DNA of 64,000 nt from Halorhodospira abdelmalekii (GTDB lineage Bacteria > Pseudomonadota > Gammaproteobacteria > Nitrococcales > Halorhodospiraceae): NCBI RefSeq assembly GCF_016583625.1, contig NZ_NRRN01000004.1, forward strand, positions 1-64,000. Reading direction: 5' to 3'. This document shows, piece after piece, positions 5,897 through 16,702 of this stretch. Made by a program: the position numbers and the translations under genes. Position 1 is the stretch's first letter. Each line of letters begins with the position of its first letter. The notes below the pieces were generated by a model. The model had not been told where the DNA came from, did not search any database, and saw nothing but the letters and a program-made list of their open reading frames with translations.

Positions 5897-7342
5897 ATGG
5901 GAACTGATATTCGTGATGCCAAGCGCCCGGATCCGGATGCCGAGCTGGTCGCTATTGCAGACTACGTGACCGGGCGCAGCATCGATTCGAGCGAGGCGTA
6001 TGAGACGGCCCGCTACTGCCTGATGGACAGTTTGGCGTGCGCCATGATGGCGCTCGAGTACCCGGCCTGCACCAAGCTGCTCGGTCCGGTCGTCCCCGGC
6101 GCGCAGATGGCCGATGGTGTGGTCGTCCCGGGCACGTCGTATCGGCTCGATCCGGTGATGGGCGCATTCAACATCGGTGCCCTGATCCGCTGGCTCGATT
6201 TTAACGACACCTGGCTGGCGGCGGAGTGGGGCCACCCCTCCGATAACCTCGGTGCGATTCTGGCTGCGGCCGATTACGAGAGCCGGCGTCGTCTGGCGCT
6301 CGGTAAGGCACCGCTGACCATGAAAGAGGTGCTGACGGCGGCGATCAAGGCGCACGAGATCCAGGGTGTGTTGGCCTTGGAGAATAGCTTCAACCGCGTC
6401 GGCCTCGACCACGTGCTGCTGGTGCGCCTCGCCTCGACGGCGGTGGCAACCCACCTGCTCGGTGGCTCGCGTGAGGATGTGATCAATGCCGTCTCGAACG
6501 CCTGGATCGACGGCGGTGCGCTGCGCACCTATCGCCATGCGCCGAACACCGGATCTCGCAAGAGCTGGGCGGCGGGCGATGCCTCGGCGCGCGGCGTGCG
6601 TTTGGCGTTGATGAGCCTGACCGGCGAGATGGGCTACCCATCGGCCCTCAGTGCCAAGGGCTGGGGCTTCCAGGACGTCCTCTTTAAGGGCGAGGCGATT
6701 AAGCGCTCGCAAGAGTACGCCAGCTACGTCATGGAGCACGTGCTCTTCAAGATCTCCTTCCCGGCCGAGTTCCACGCACAGACGGCGGTCGAGGCGGCGA
6801 TGAGCCTGCACGAGCAGGTCGCACCGAAGCTCGATCAGATCGATAAGATCGTGATCGAGACGCAGGAGGCCGGGGTGCGCATCATCGATAAGACCGGGCC
6901 GCTCGATAACCCGGCCGATCGTGATCACTGCATCCAGTACATGGTCGCCATCCCCTTGCTCTTTGGGCGTCTGACGGCCGCCGACTACGAGGACGCCATC
7001 GCCGCCGACCCGCGCATCGATGCGCTGCGCGACAAGATGCAGGTGACCGAAAACGAAAGCTTCACGAAGGACTATTTCGATCCGCAGAAGCGTTCGATCG
7101 GTAACGCAGTGCAGGTCTTCTTCCAAGACGGCACCCAGACCGATCGGATTGCCGTCGAGTATCCGATCGGCCACCGGCGCCGGCGCGACGAAGGGATTCC
7201 GGTGCTCAAGCAGAAGTTCCACGCAGCACTTGCCGATCGTTTTGCACCGCGGCAGGCTGGTGCCATTGCTGCAGCTGTGGCCGATCAGCAGACGCTGGAG
7301 GCGCTGCCGGTCCATGAGTTTATGGATCTGTGGCGGATGTGA
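5897..7342 (+). CDS. prpD: 2-methylcitrate dehydratase (MmgE/PrpD family)
   Basis: Dehydrates 2-methylcitrate to 2-methyl-cis-aconitate. The 481-residue protein shows the PrpD family layout: an N-terminal helical domain with [11 protein letters not shown], the RWLDFNDTW and [12 protein letters not shown] motifs, and a C-terminal lid with [14 protein letters not shown]. Length is typical. A PrpD-type dehydratase needs no separate AcnD/PrpF pair, and none is present. An aconitase elsewhere would do the rehydration. A terminator closes the unit downstream. Confidence 0.93.
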   Translation: MGTDIRDAKRPDPDAELVAIADYVTGRSIDSSEAYETARYCLMDSLACAMMALEYPACTKLLGPVVPGAQMADGVVVPGTSYRLDPVMGAFNIGALIRWLDFNDTWLAAEWGHPSDNLGAILAAADYESRRRLALGKAPLTMKEVLTAAIKAHEIQGVLALENSFNRVGLDHVLLVRLASTAVATHLLGGSREDVINAVSNAWIDGGALRTYRHAPNTGSRKSWAAGDASARGVRLALMSLTGEMGYPSALSAKGWGFQDVLFKGEAIKRSQEYASYVMEHVLFKISFPAEFHAQTAVEAAMSLHEQVAPKLDQIDKIVIETQEAGVRIIDKTGPLDNPADRDHCIQYMVAIPLLFGRLTAADYEDAIAADPRIDALRDKMQVTENESFTKDYFDPQKRSIGNAVQVFFQDGTQTDRIAVEYPIGHRRRRDEGIPVLKQKFHAALADRFAPRQAGAIAAAVADQQTLEALPVHEFMDLWRM

Positions 7343-7383
7343 TCTGTGATCTGACCTGATTGATCGGATGTGATTTGATCAGG

Positions 7384-7447
7384 GGCCTCTCCTGTGCCCG
7401 TAGCGATCCTGCTCTCCAGGGCGCCCCGGGTGCGGAGAGGCCTTTTT
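7384..7447 (+). terminator. Rho-independent-type terminator after prpD
   Basis: GGCCTCTCC (7384-7392) pairs with GGAGAGGCC (7434-7442), followed by five T (7443-7447). The 41-nt loop is long but contains its own GC-rich pairing. It ends the prpBCD transcript. Confidence 0.6.
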
Positions 7448-7449
7448 CA

Positions 7450-7470
7450 GTGCCGAGTGGTACTCGGCAC
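7450..7470. terminator. Perfect hairpin behind the prpD terminator
   Basis: GTGCCGAGT and ACTCGGCAC form a 9-bp stem with a 3-nt loop. No T tract follows on the plus strand. It may be a back-up or processing hairpin. The remaining bases up to 7648 hold no gene. Confidence 0.4.
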
Positions 7471-7648
7471 ATATTGAACTCCTTCCTCTGACCGATCACC
7501 GACTCACTGTGCTCGATTGACCCGAGGCCGTTCTCCGGCGTACTGTCACTGCAGTTCGTGTCAGCGGCGCAACGTCAGCCGGCACGGCACGAAGAAGAGA
7601 CACAACGGCTGAACGCGACAACAATAAAGCGACAGAGGAGAGCGAGCG

Positions 7649-7840
7649 ATGCAGATCCAGAAGAATCTTGGCGGGGCCGATCGTATGGGTCGTGCCGGCG
7701 TGGGTATCGTTCTGATTTGTTTGGTCTTTATCGGGCCGCAAACGGCGTGGGGGTGGCTTGGCCTGATCCCGTTAGCGACGGCGTTTTCCGGCATCTGCCC
7801 GGCCTACTTCCCACTCGGACTCAACACCTGTAAGCGCTGA
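7649..7840 (+). CDS. DUF2892 (YgaP-type) inner-membrane protein
   Basis: A 63-residue membrane protein. After NLGGADRMGR, one or two hydrophobic segments follow (GVGIVLICLVFIGP and WLGLIPLATAFSGI), and it ends with CPAYFPLGLNTCK, which are the DUF2892 hallmarks. In related proteins this domain is often fused to or encoded beside rhodanese or redox proteins, but its role is unknown. GAGGAG lies about 8 nt before the ATG. It is a stand-alone gene after the prp terminator; the ATPase gene follows 88 bp downstream. Confidence 0.8.
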   Translation: MQIQKNLGGADRMGRAGVGIVLICLVFIGPQTAWGWLGLIPLATAFSGICPAYFPLGLNTCKR

Positions 7841-7928
7841 TCCGATCTTGGGGAGGGGTGGAAGGGGTAAGTGCGCGCGGGGCAGGGAGATCGGTTTCAG
7901 CACCTTGAAACAGTCACAAAGCGGAGCG

Positions 7929-9596
7929 ATGAGCAGCGGTATGGATCAACTCGCGGCAACCTTGGAGCGCATCGACGGCCGTGGCTACAAGGCCTATCGC
8001 GACATCGAGGGCCGACACCCCTTCCCCGGCTTTACCCTCGCGATCGATAAGGCGCAGGCCGACCCCTTTGCGGCACCTTCGCGGGCGCGTGTGGTGGTGC
8101 CGTGGGAGGTCGCCGATCTGCCGGACTCGGCCGTGAACAATCCGGTACGCCGGCGGGCGACGCGCGACTACCTCGCCCGCGCCTTTCAGCAGGCGGCGGC
8201 CTCGGTGCGGGCGCTGCAGATTGATGCCGGGGCACAGACGGTCCTCGATCGCAGCGCTGTGCTCCTGACCGATGCTGGGGTCGAGGTTCGCTTTACCGTG
8301 GCGCTGCCGGCGCGCGGGCGCACCATCCTCGGTCGGCAGGCGGCCGAGATCTTATGCCGGCACCTGCCACAGGTCGTTCGGGCGGCGGTGCACGCCGAGT
8401 CTCTCGATCTTGCCGAGCTGGAGCGCCACTGCGCAGTGGTCGAGGATCAGGTCGCACTGCGCAAGGCGTTGGAGGACCACGGCCTAGTCGCCTTTGTCGG
8501 CGATGGGGCGATCTTACCGCGGCGCTCTGGGGTCGACGAACGTCCCCTTGAGGCGGCGCTGCCGCTGCACGCGCCGGAGTCGCTGCGGGTGACGCTAACG
8601 GCACCGAATGCCGGCGCGGTCACCGGGATGGGGATTCGGCAAGGCATTACACTCGTCGTCGGTGGCGGATTCCACGGCAAGTCGACACTCCTCAACGCAC
8701 TGCAGTTCGGGGTCTACGACCACATCCCGGGGGATGGTCGAGAGCAGGTGGTGACGACGACATCAGCGGTCAAGATTCGCGCCGAGGATGGCCGCGCCGT
8801 CCACCAGGTCGATCTGTCGCCGTATATCCGGGAGCTGCCGTTCGGCAAGCGGACCGACGCCTTTACGACCGAGCTCGCCTCGGGCTCGACGAGTCAAGCC
8901 GCCGCCCTGCAGGAGTCGCTGGAGGCCGGGGCGCAGGTGCTGTTGGTCGACGAGGACACCTCAGCGACCAACTTCATGATTCGCGATCGGCGGATGCAGG
9001 CGCTGGTGGCCCATAGCGCCGAGCCCATCACGCCCTTCGTCGATCGGATCCGTGAGCTGCGCGATCGGCTCGGCATCTCGACGTTGCTCGTCATGGGCGG
9101 TTCGGGGGACTACCTTGATGCTGCCGATACGGTCATCCAGATGCACGACTACGCCGCCTACGATGTAACCACGCGCGCCCACGAAGTCGCTGCTCAGTAC
9201 CACACCGGGCGACAAGCGGAGCACCAGGAGCCGTTGACGTTGCCGGCTGGCCGGCGCCTCAAAGCCGCCAGCCTCTGCCCAGAGAATCGATCCGGGAAGC
9301 GCAAGCTGCAAGCGCGCGGCCGTGAGACCCTGCTCTTTGGCCAAGAGACGATCGATCTGCGCGCTGTGGAACAGCTTGTCGATGTTTCGCAGACGCGCGC
9401 TATCGGTCTGCTGCTGGCCCACCTGAGTGGGTCCTCGGATGCCCCGCTGACCGATCCACCGGAGCGTCTAGCGGCGCTCCTTGAGCAGCCGTGGTCACAG
9501 CTGCTAGCACGTCCCGACGGCGACTTGGCGCGCCCGCGCCACTTTGAGGCGATGGCGGCGCTCAATCGTCTACGCAGTGCTCGTCTGGTTCGTTAA
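7929..9596 (+). CDS. ABC-class ATPase of unknown role (COG3044-like)
   Basis: A 555-residue soluble ATPase. The Walker A motif GGGFHGKST is at about residues 243-251, the signature-like LASGSTSQAAALQES at about 315, and Walker B VLLVDEDTSATNF at about 336. There are no membrane spans, so it is not a transporter half. The family (predicted ATPase of the ABC class) is found in many bacteria and has a relative in a trypanosome RNA-editing complex, suggesting nucleic-acid binding. ATG 7929 is taken as start; an upstream frame start would add 27 low-complexity residues. Another in-frame ATG at 7941 is possible. No functional clue comes from the neighbours. Confidence 0.75.
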   Translation: MSSGMDQLAATLERIDGRGYKAYRDIEGRHPFPGFTLAIDKAQADPFAAPSRARVVVPWEVADLPDSAVNNPVRRRATRDYLARAFQQAAASVRALQIDAGAQTVLDRSAVLLTDAGVEVRFTVALPARGRTILGRQAAEILCRHLPQVVRAAVHAESLDLAELERHCAVVEDQVALRKALEDHGLVAFVGDGAILPRRSGVDERPLEAALPLHAPESLRVTLTAPNAGAVTGMGIRQGITLVVGGGFHGKSTLLNALQFGVYDHIPGDGREQVVTTTSAVKIRAEDGRAVHQVDLSPYIRELPFGKRTDAFTTELASGSTSQAAALQESLEAGAQVLLVDEDTSATNFMIRDRRMQALVAHSAEPITPFVDRIRELRDRLGISTLLVMGGSGDYLDAADTVIQMHDYAAYDVTTRAHEVAAQYHTGRQAEHQEPLTLPAGRRLKAASLCPENRSGKRKLQARGRETLLFGQETIDLRAVEQLVDVSQTRAIGLLLAHLSGSSDAPLTDPPERLAALLEQPWSQLLARPDGDLARPRHFEAMAALNRLRSARLVR

Positions 9597-9692
9597 TGGA
9601 TTCCCCCGTGGTTGCCCGTGGTTGCCCGTGGCTGATTGCCGAGCCTGCCACGGCCACCCTTACCTGAATTAGAAAAAACGGTCTATAAAATC

Positions 9693-10334
9693 ATGCGCAT
9701 ACTCATTGTGGGGGCTCACGGCCAGATCGGCCAAAGGCTCGTCGAACGTCTGGCAGCGAGCCGTCACGAAGTGCGAGCGATGGTGCGCGATCCGGAGCAA
9801 CAACCCGCCTTGGCGGCGCTGGGAGCGAGCGAGACGGTGCTGGCCGATCTCGAACGCGATTGTCGCGAGGCCGTGCGTGGGGTGCATGGGGTGATCTTCA
9901 CCGCCGGCTCTGGGCCGCATACCGGGCCGGAGAAGACCGACAGCGTCGATCGTCTTGGCGCTCGGCGGTTGGTCGAGCTGGCGGAGGCCACGCCCGGTGT
10001 TGAGCGTTTCATTATGGTCTCGGCGATGCGCACCGAGGCCCCGGAGCAGGCCCCAGAGAAGCTGCGCCACTACTTGGATGCCAAGCGCGAAGTCGATGAG
10101 CACCTGCGTGCCAGTACCTTGCGCTGGACGATCCTACGTCCGGGACGGCTGCTCAACGATCCGGGCAGTGGACGCATCGAGCTCGGCGAGGGACTCGAGT
10201 ACGGCACCATCCCCCGTGCCGATGTCGCCTTGCTTCTGGCCGCGTTGATTGAGGCGCCGGGCAGCGAGCGGCGCACCTTGGATGCGGTGAGCGGCACCAC
10301 GCCGATCAGGCAGGCGGTACAGCAGCTCAGCTAG
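9693..10334 (+). CDS. Atypical short-chain dehydrogenase (NAD(P)-binding)
   Basis: A 213-residue protein with an N-terminal Rossmann fold (MRILIVGAHGQIGQRLVERL) and the atypical SDR pattern without the YxxxK dyad. It has FIMVSAM, LDAKREVDEHLRAS and TILRPGRL, as in the YwnB/YhfK-like SDR_a5 group. Substrate is unknown; these proteins often bind NADPH and act as flavin reductase-like or regulatory proteins. The start is set at the conserved Rossmann N-terminus. Upstream at 9607-9634 lies a short CCGTGGTTGC tandem. It converges with the NUDIX gene. Confidence 0.75.
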   Translation: MRILIVGAHGQIGQRLVERLAASRHEVRAMVRDPEQQPALAALGASETVLADLERDCREAVRGVHGVIFTAGSGPHTGPEKTDSVDRLGARRLVELAEATPGVERFIMVSAMRTEAPEQAPEKLRHYLDAKREVDEHLRASTLRWTILRPGRLLNDPGSGRIELGEGLEYGTIPRADVALLLAALIEAPGSERRTLDAVSGTTPIRQAVQQLS

Positions 10335-10359
10335 CGCTCTTCTTTGCTCTCTGCTTTGC

Positions 10360-10824
10360 TCACTCTTTGCTCTCTGTGAGTTTGGCCTCGGCCCAGTCGA
10401 GCACCTCACGAACCCGTGGGGAGGCGAGCTGATACGCCTCGGCGAAGGGTGTCCAGCGGTGCTCGTGGTGCTCCGGGCGGCCCAGTTCGGGGTTGATGCC
10501 GAAGACGACGCGGCGCGTCGTGGTGTGTGCTAGGTAGTAGCGGGCGACCTTGCCGTGGGCGTAGGGACCGGTCTCGAAGAAGTCATAGCCCCAGCGAAAG
10601 TCGAGTTCGGTGATGCCGGTCTCCTCCTCGACCTCGCGGTGAGCGGCCGTCAACGGCTCCTCGCCCGGTTCCACCTTGCCCTTGGGAAAGTCCCAGTATT
10701 GAAAGGCGCGAAGCATCAAGTACAGATGCGCGCCCCCCTCGGTGAAGCGGATTGGAACCACACCAGCCGAGAGGGTGCGCCGCTTGCTGCGCTTACGCCG
10801 TGGACGTGGCGGCCGCGCGGCCAT
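10360..10824 (-). CDS. NUDIX hydrolase (diadenosine-tetraphosphatase type)
   Basis: A 154-residue NUDIX protein. The box [20 protein letters not shown] continues into TGI and keeps all catalytic glutamates. The basic N-terminus ([13 protein letters not shown]) precedes SAGVVPIR. The short form resembles bis(5'-nucleosyl)-tetraphosphatases, which remove signalling dinucleotides, though other substrates are possible. ATG 10824 overlaps the end of hemE by 32 bp, so both are probably cotranscribed; a start at 10845 would add seven residues. Confidence 0.75.
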   Translation of the reverse strand: MAARPPRPRRKRSKRRTLSAGVVPIRFTEGGAHLYLMLRAFQYWDFPKGKVEPGEEPLTAAHREVEEETGITELDFRWGYDFFETGPYAHGKVARYYLAHTTTRRVVFGINPELGRPEHHEHRWTPFAEAYQLASPRVREVLDWAEAKLTESKE

Positions 10825-11887
10825 GGTAGCCAGGCGAGAGCTCATGGACCGCCTCGACGAAGGCCGCGACGTGCTCCGGCGGGGTTTCGGGTTGAATCCC
10901 GTGCCCGAGGTTGAAGATGTGGCCGGGGCCGTGGCCGAACTCTTCTAGGCAACGAGCCACCTCGCGTCGGATGACGTCGGGTTTGGCGTGCAGCATGCAG
11001 GGATCGAGGTTGCCTTGCAGTGCCACCCGGTCGCCGATGCGTCGGCGCGCGTCGGCCAGAGAGGTGGTCCAATCGAGACCGACTGCATCGCAGCCACACT
11101 CGGCAATCGCCTCAAGCCACTGCCCGCCGCCCTTGGTGAAGACGGTGACCGGTACGCGGCGGCCCTCGGCCTCGCGCGGCAGCGCCTCAATGATCCGGGC
11201 CATGTAGGCGAGGGAGAAGTCGCGATAGCGCTCGGGGTCGAGTGTGCCGCCCCAAGTATCGAAGATCATCAGTGCTTGGGCACCCGCCTCGACCTGGCCG
11301 GTCAGATAGTCGGCGACGGTGTCGGCGAGCTTCGCCAGCAGGCGATGGGCGGCCTCAGGTTGATCGTAGACCAGGGTCTTGCTGGCCGCGAAGGTCTTGC
11401 TCGAACCGCCCTCAATCATGTAGGTGGCAAGCGTCCACGGGCTGCCGGTGAAGCCGATCAACGGCACTTGCCCGGCGAGCTCCTGGCGGCAGGCGCGGAC
11501 GGCATCCATGACGTACTTGAGTTCGTTGTTGGCGCCCGGTTGCGGCAGTGCGTCGATATCGGCAGCGCTCTGGATGCGCTTGGCGAAGACCGGCCCTTCA
11601 CCGGTGGCAAAGGAGAGACCCAGCCCCATGGCGTCTGGAACGGTTAAGATGTCGGAGAAGAGGATCGCCGCATCCAGGTCGTAGCGCTCAAGCGGCTGTA
11701 AGGTTACGCGCGCGGCCAGCTCAGGGCTGCGGCACAGGTCCATGAAACTGCCGGCTTGGGCGCGTACCTCGCGGTATTCGGCCAAGTAGCGGCCCGCCTG
11801 GCGCATCATCCACAGTGGCGTGCGGTCCACCTCCTGGCGCAGGAAGGCCCTGAGAATACGGTCGTTTTTGAGCTCGCGGCTACTCAA
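10793..11887 (-). CDS. hemE: Uroporphyrinogen decarboxylase
   Basis: Decarboxylates the four acetate chains of uroporphyrinogen III to coproporphyrinogen III, on the route to heme and bacteriochlorophyll. The 364-residue protein starts [17 protein letters not shown] and carries [19 protein letters not shown], the conserved substrate-binding segment, and [14 protein letters not shown]. The TTG start at 11887 is chosen because AGGAG lies 8 nt upstream and the family N-terminus begins here; the frame stays open for 48 more codons, but these match no family. It stands apart from hemB and hemCD. Confidence 0.92.
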   Translation of the reverse strand: MSSRELKNDRILRAFLRQEVDRTPLWMMRQAGRYLAEYREVRAQAGSFMDLCRSPELAARVTLQPLERYDLDAAILFSDILTVPDAMGLGLSFATGEGPVFAKRIQSAADIDALPQPGANNELKYVMDAVRACRQELAGQVPLIGFTGSPWTLATYMIEGGSSKTFAASKTLVYDQPEAAHRLLAKLADTVADYLTGQVEAGAQALMIFDTWGGTLDPERYRDFSLAYMARIIEALPREAEGRRVPVTVFTKGGGQWLEAIAECGCDAVGLDWTTSLADARRRIGDRVALQGNLDPCMLHAKPDVIRREVARCLEEFGHGPGHIFNLGHGIQPETPPEHVAAFVEAVHELSPGYHGRAAATSTA

Positions 11888-12136
11888 TGCGTTGACTCCT
11901 ATGCCGAGTAAGGTAGTCGGGAATGCGTGTTTGCTGCGTGTTTGCTGCGTAGCTAGAGTGATCGCTGATCGCCGGCGTGTCGTGCTGCGCACGGCGTAAG
12001 AGTGATCAAGATGACTGTGGCAACTGATCATCTACCGGTAAAATCGGCAGGCTAGTATAGACAGGGTGGTGCGGGTGGCGCAATTTTCTAGAGCCGCTCG
12101 CGCCATACAATCATTGTTCATCGATAGGGAGCGGGT

Positions 12137-12571
12137 ATGCCGCACGAGTTACAGGGGTATTGTCTGGAGGATCTGGAGTGCGGTATGGCGGCGGCCTATA
12201 CGCGTACGGTGACGGAGGCCGATCTGGTCCTCTTCGCCGGCCTCTCCGGGGATAACAACCCGGTGCATATCAACGAGGAGTTCGCCTCGACGACCTTTGC
12301 CAAGGGGCGCATCGCCCACGGCATCTTCCTCGGCGGCTTGATTTCGTGTGTGCTTGGAACGCGGCTGCCGGGGCCAGGGGCGATCTATCTCGGGCAAGAC
12401 TTGCGCTTCCGGGCGCCGGTGCGTATCGGTGACACCGTGCGCGCCGAGGTCACGGTCAAAGAGATCCTGGAGGAGAAGCGCCAGGTTGTTCTCGATACCA
12501 GCTGCTATGTTCGCAAGCATGCCGTGGTCACCGGTGAGGCGCGTGTGCTCGTCGGGTCACACGAGGATTGA
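12137..12571 (+). CDS. MaoC-type (R)-specific enoyl-CoA hydratase
   Basis: A 144-residue single hot-dog domain protein. The motif FAGLSGDNNPVHINEEFA holds the Asp/His pair of (R)-hydratases, and AKGRIAHGIFLGGL follows as in PhaJ. Such enzymes hydrate trans-2-enoyl-CoA to (R)-3-hydroxyacyl-CoA and often feed polyhydroxyalkanoate synthesis, but no pha gene is nearby, so the specificity stays open. The gene stands alone; GATAGGGAG precedes the ATG. Confidence 0.8.
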   Translation: MPHELQGYCLEDLECGMAAAYTRTVTEADLVLFAGLSGDNNPVHINEEFASTTFAKGRIAHGIFLGGLISCVLGTRLPGPGAIYLGQDLRFRAPVRIGDTVRAEVTVKEILEEKRQVVLDTSCYVRKHAVVTGEARVLVGSHED

Positions 12572-12661
12572 TTGCTCATTGATCGGCGCCATCCAGTGCC
12601 GCTGTGCTCCAGCGGCACAGCGAGTCGCTGTGTCAACGCAGCGGCGCAGCGGGATGGCCGG

Positions 12662-13477
12662 TTAGGCCTCTCCACGGCGCAGCGCCGCGATCACCGGTGC
12701 CGTCGGCGGGCGTACACCGCGCCAGACGAAAAAGGCCTCGGCCGCTTGTTCGACGAGCATGCCGAGGCCGTCGCTGGTCGTAGTCGCGCCGTGTGTCCGT
12801 GCCCAGCGGATAAAGGGCGTCTCTGTATCGGCGTAGACCAAATCGTAGGCGGTACCACCGGGGGCCAATACGTCGTCGGGGAGTTCGAGGTTTTCGCCCT
12901 GCAGGCCGGCGGCGGTGGTATTGACGATCAACTCGAAGCCGCGCTCGGGGATGGCGCTCAGGGGGCAGGGGTGGAGCGTCCCAAAACGCTCGGCAAGCGC
13001 CTCGGCACGGGCTGCGGTGCGGTTGGCTAAAAAGAGTGCGGCTGGGTCGGCAGCAAGCAGCGCCGGTAAGACGCCGCGCGCTGCGCCACCGGCTCCGAGG
13101 ACCAGCACGCGGCGGCCGGCGATCGTGATGCCGAGGTTATCCTGCAAATCGCGCAACAGCCCGACACCGTCGGTGTTATCGCCGAAGCGTTGCCCGTCGC
13201 TGTCAAAGCGCAGGGTGTTGACCGCGCCAGCGGCGGCAGCCCGCTCACTGAGCCGATCGGCGAAGGCGTAAGCCTCCTCCTTGAATGGGACGGTGACGTT
13301 TAGGCCGTGCCCACCGCCGCAGCAAAAGGCCTCGGCGACGGCGCGGAAGTGTTCGTGGGGCGCCCACAGCCGTCGGTAGGTCATGGCCTCGCCGGTCGCC
13401 GCAGCGAAGCGGCGGTGGATCTCCGGGGATTTGCTGTGTTCGATCGGGTTGCCGATGACGGCGTAGCAATCGGTCAT
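12662..13477 (-). CDS. aroE: Shikimate dehydrogenase (NADP+)
   Basis: Reduces 3-dehydroshikimate to shikimate in aromatic amino-acid synthesis. The 271-residue protein shows VIGNPIEHSKSPEIH (shikimate site), NVTVPFKE with the catalytic Lys, FGDNTDGVGL, and a Rossmann GAGGAARGV with NRT for NADP. ATG 13477 follows AAGGAGG at 7 nt. It is the last gene of a minus-strand run hemB, DUF47, pit, aroE. Confidence 0.93.
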   Translation of the reverse strand: MTDCYAVIGNPIEHSKSPEIHRRFAAATGEAMTYRRLWAPHEHFRAVAEAFCCGGGHGLNVTVPFKEEAYAFADRLSERAAAAGAVNTLRFDSDGQRFGDNTDGVGLLRDLQDNLGITIAGRRVLVLGAGGAARGVLPALLAADPAALFLANRTAARAEALAERFGTLHPCPLSAIPERGFELIVNTTAAGLQGENLELPDDVLAPGGTAYDLVYADTETPFIRWARTHGATTTSDGLGMLVEQAAEAFFVWRGVRPPTAPVIAALRRGEA

Positions 13478-13520
13478 GGCCGCGCCTCCTTGATCCGGCA
13501 TGGCTGCATCGATACGGCCC

Positions 13521-14783
13521 CTAAGTGGCGGGCCACGGCAGCGTCCAATAGAAGAGGTAGAAAAAGAGTACGGCGAGGATGGCGCCGGCGGGCAGGGTGA
13601 CGAGCCACGACATAAAGACCGTGCCGACGACGCGCAGGTCGATCGCGGCCAAACCACGGGCCAAACCGACGCCGAGGACTGCACCGACTAAGGTGTGGGT
13701 CGTCGAGATCGGCATGCCGATGCTCGATGCGGTGACGACGGTGCCGGCAGTCGCTAGGTTACAGGCGAAGCCGCGACTCGGGGTCAGCTGCGTGATGTTG
13801 CGCCCTACCGTGGCGATGACGTGGCGTCCGAGCATAAGCAGCCCGGCCACTATGCCGGCTGCACCCAGCACCAGCAGCCACAACGGAACCGGTGCTTCGG
13901 GCTGGAGCTCACCGCTGCTGACGGTGGCCACGACCGCCGCAACGGGGCCGATCGCGTTGGCTACATCGTTGGAGCCGTGAGCAAAGGCCATGGCGCAGGC
14001 GGTGATGATCATCAACACGGCAAAGACGCGCTCGACGTTGCGGTACTGATAGCGGCGGTGGCTGCGCGTATCGAGCTTCATACGCTCGATGAACCACTTG
14101 CTCGGCAGGGCCAGCGCAAGACCGATGAGGAGCGAGAGCAACACCCCCTCAGACGGTTCGATTTCTAGGCCGACGTAGCGCAGACCGCGCAGCAGTGTGA
14201 TCAGCGAGATAAAGAAGCCGGTTAAGAAGATGTAGTACGGGATCCAGCGTTTAGCGGCCTCAAGCGGCGAGCGGTGGTCGAGCACCAAGAGCTGCACCGA
14301 GCGAAAGAGGGCGAAGCTGACCACGCCGGCAATCAGCGGAGAGGTGATCCAGCTCAGGGCCACGTGGCCGACCGTCGTCCAGTGGATCGCCCCCCAGCCG
14401 AGTCCGGCGATCCCAAACCCCACCAGGGCGCCGATGATCGAGTGGGTCGTCGAGACCGGCCAGCCACGCCAGGAGGCGACCAGCAGCCAGACCCCGGCAG
14501 CGGCCAGGGCGGCGAGCATGCCGCAGACCAGGAGTTGCTCTGCACCGACCAGTTCGCTGGCATCAATGATGCCGCCGCGGACGGTACTGGCAACGGCGCC
14601 GCCGGCGAGTACTGCACCGGCAAACTCGAAGATGGCGGCGACGACGACCGCTTGTCGGATGGTGAGCACGCGCGCACCGACCGACGTTGCCATGGCGTTG
14701 GCCACATCGTTGGCGCCGATCCCCCAGGCCATAAAGAGGCCGAGGGCGGCTGCCATCACGATGTAGATGAGCGCGTACTCCAT
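13521..14783 (-). CDS. pit: Inorganic phosphate transporter, PiT family
   Basis: A 420-residue inner-membrane protein with about ten hydrophobic segments. The internal duplication is clear: GANDVANAMAT near residue 23 and GSNDVANAIGP in the second half, with PVSTTHSIIGA and PISTTHTLVGA as paired motifs. PiT carriers import metal-phosphate with protons or sodium. The DUF47 gene directly upstream is the usual partner of this carrier. Confidence 0.92.
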   Translation of the reverse strand: MEYALIYIVMAAALGLFMAWGIGANDVANAMATSVGARVLTIRQAVVVAAIFEFAGAVLAGGAVASTVRGGIIDASELVGAEQLLVCGMLAALAAAGVWLLVASWRGWPVSTTHSIIGALVGFGIAGLGWGAIHWTTVGHVALSWITSPLIAGVVSFALFRSVQLLVLDHRSPLEAAKRWIPYYIFLTGFFISLITLLRGLRYVGLEIEPSEGVLLSLLIGLALALPSKWFIERMKLDTRSHRRYQYRNVERVFAVLMIITACAMAFAHGSNDVANAIGPVAAVVATVSSGELQPEAPVPLWLLVLGAAGIVAGLLMLGRHVIATVGRNITQLTPSRGFACNLATAGTVVTASSIGMPISTTHTLVGAVLGVGLARGLAAIDLRVVGTVFMSWLVTLPAGAILAVLFFYLFYWTLPWPAT

Positions 14784-14795
14784 CAGGTTCTAATT

Positions 14796-15473
14796 CTAAT
14801 GGGCCAGTAAGATTTGAAAGCGTGCGCCGGTCTGTTGGGCACGGTCGGCGAGGGTGCCGATGGACTCAATGATCTGGTAGAGGAACATGACATCGACGGC
14901 GTAGAGGTTGCGTTCAATCTGAAAGAGCTCGGAGCGCAGTTCGACTTGGCGCCGGTCGGTCTCGGCTTCGACATCGTCGAGCTTATTAAGGAGTGTTTCG
15001 ACGACCTCCAGTTCGGCACCGCGAAACCCGGTCTCGACCAGCTCCTCCAGCTCGCGCACTGCGGCCATGGCCTGCTGGGTCGCGTCAATGGCTTGATCGA
15101 GCAGCCCTAGCGTCGGTTCGACGAGCGGCTGAGGCCACTGCATCTGACGTCCGATCATCAGCCCGGCGATGTCTTTGCTCTTATTGGCGATGCGATCTTG
15201 TGCTCGCAGCAGCTCTAGGAAGTCGCGGCGATCCCACGGCATGAAGAGATCGGGCGGCAGCTGGGCACGGATCTCTTTCTTCATGCGGTCGGCACGGTGC
15301 TCACGGCCAACAATCTGGCGATGGGCATCGCGCATCCGTTGCAACTCGGCGGCCGCCGAGGCGCGGAAGAGCTCCGGTAGGATCTCGACGCACTCAACAA
15401 CCTCCTCCATGTGGCGCTGTAAGGGCGCCACAGGGGAGGAGCCAAAGATTCGGGCAAAGTAGCTCTTCAGCAA
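14796..15473 (-). CDS. DUF47 / PhoU-like phosphate transport regulator
   Basis: A 225-residue all-helical protein of the TIGR00153 family, related to PhoU. Features are SSPVAPLQRHMEEVVEC at the N-terminus and repeated E/D-rich helices (ADRMKKEIRAQLP, NKLDDVEAETDRRQ). These proteins accompany PiT carriers and are thought to control them. The TTG start at 15473 lies two bases after the hemB stop, with AGGAG at the end of hemB as ribosome site, so translation is probably coupled. The pit gene begins 12 bp downstream. Confidence 0.85.
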   Translation of the reverse strand: MLKSYFARIFGSSPVAPLQRHMEEVVECVEILPELFRASAAAELQRMRDAHRQIVGREHRADRMKKEIRAQLPPDLFMPWDRRDFLELLRAQDRIANKSKDIAGLMIGRQMQWPQPLVEPTLGLLDQAIDATQQAMAAVRELEELVETGFRGAELEVVETLLNKLDDVEAETDRRQVELRSELFQIERNLYAVDVMFLYQIIESIGTLADRAQQTGARFQILLAH

Positions 15474-15474
15474 G

Positions 15475-16551
<1,077 letters not shown>

Positions 16552-16702
16552 TTATGCCCCGTTGGGCGTGGATGCCCAAGAGGGGGGAGGGCGGAACTCT
16601 TAGCCTACCAGCATTGTCGCAGCCGTGAGTGGGGCGTTACGGTCTCCGGAGCGTCATGTGGATCGGTGTCTCACTACAGCAAACCCATGAAGGAGAAAGA
16701 AT

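Noticed and set aside
5816-7315. 499-codon minus-strand frame
   Set aside because: It is antisense to prpD, whose product is clearly conserved; composition is that of a mirrored GC-rich gene.
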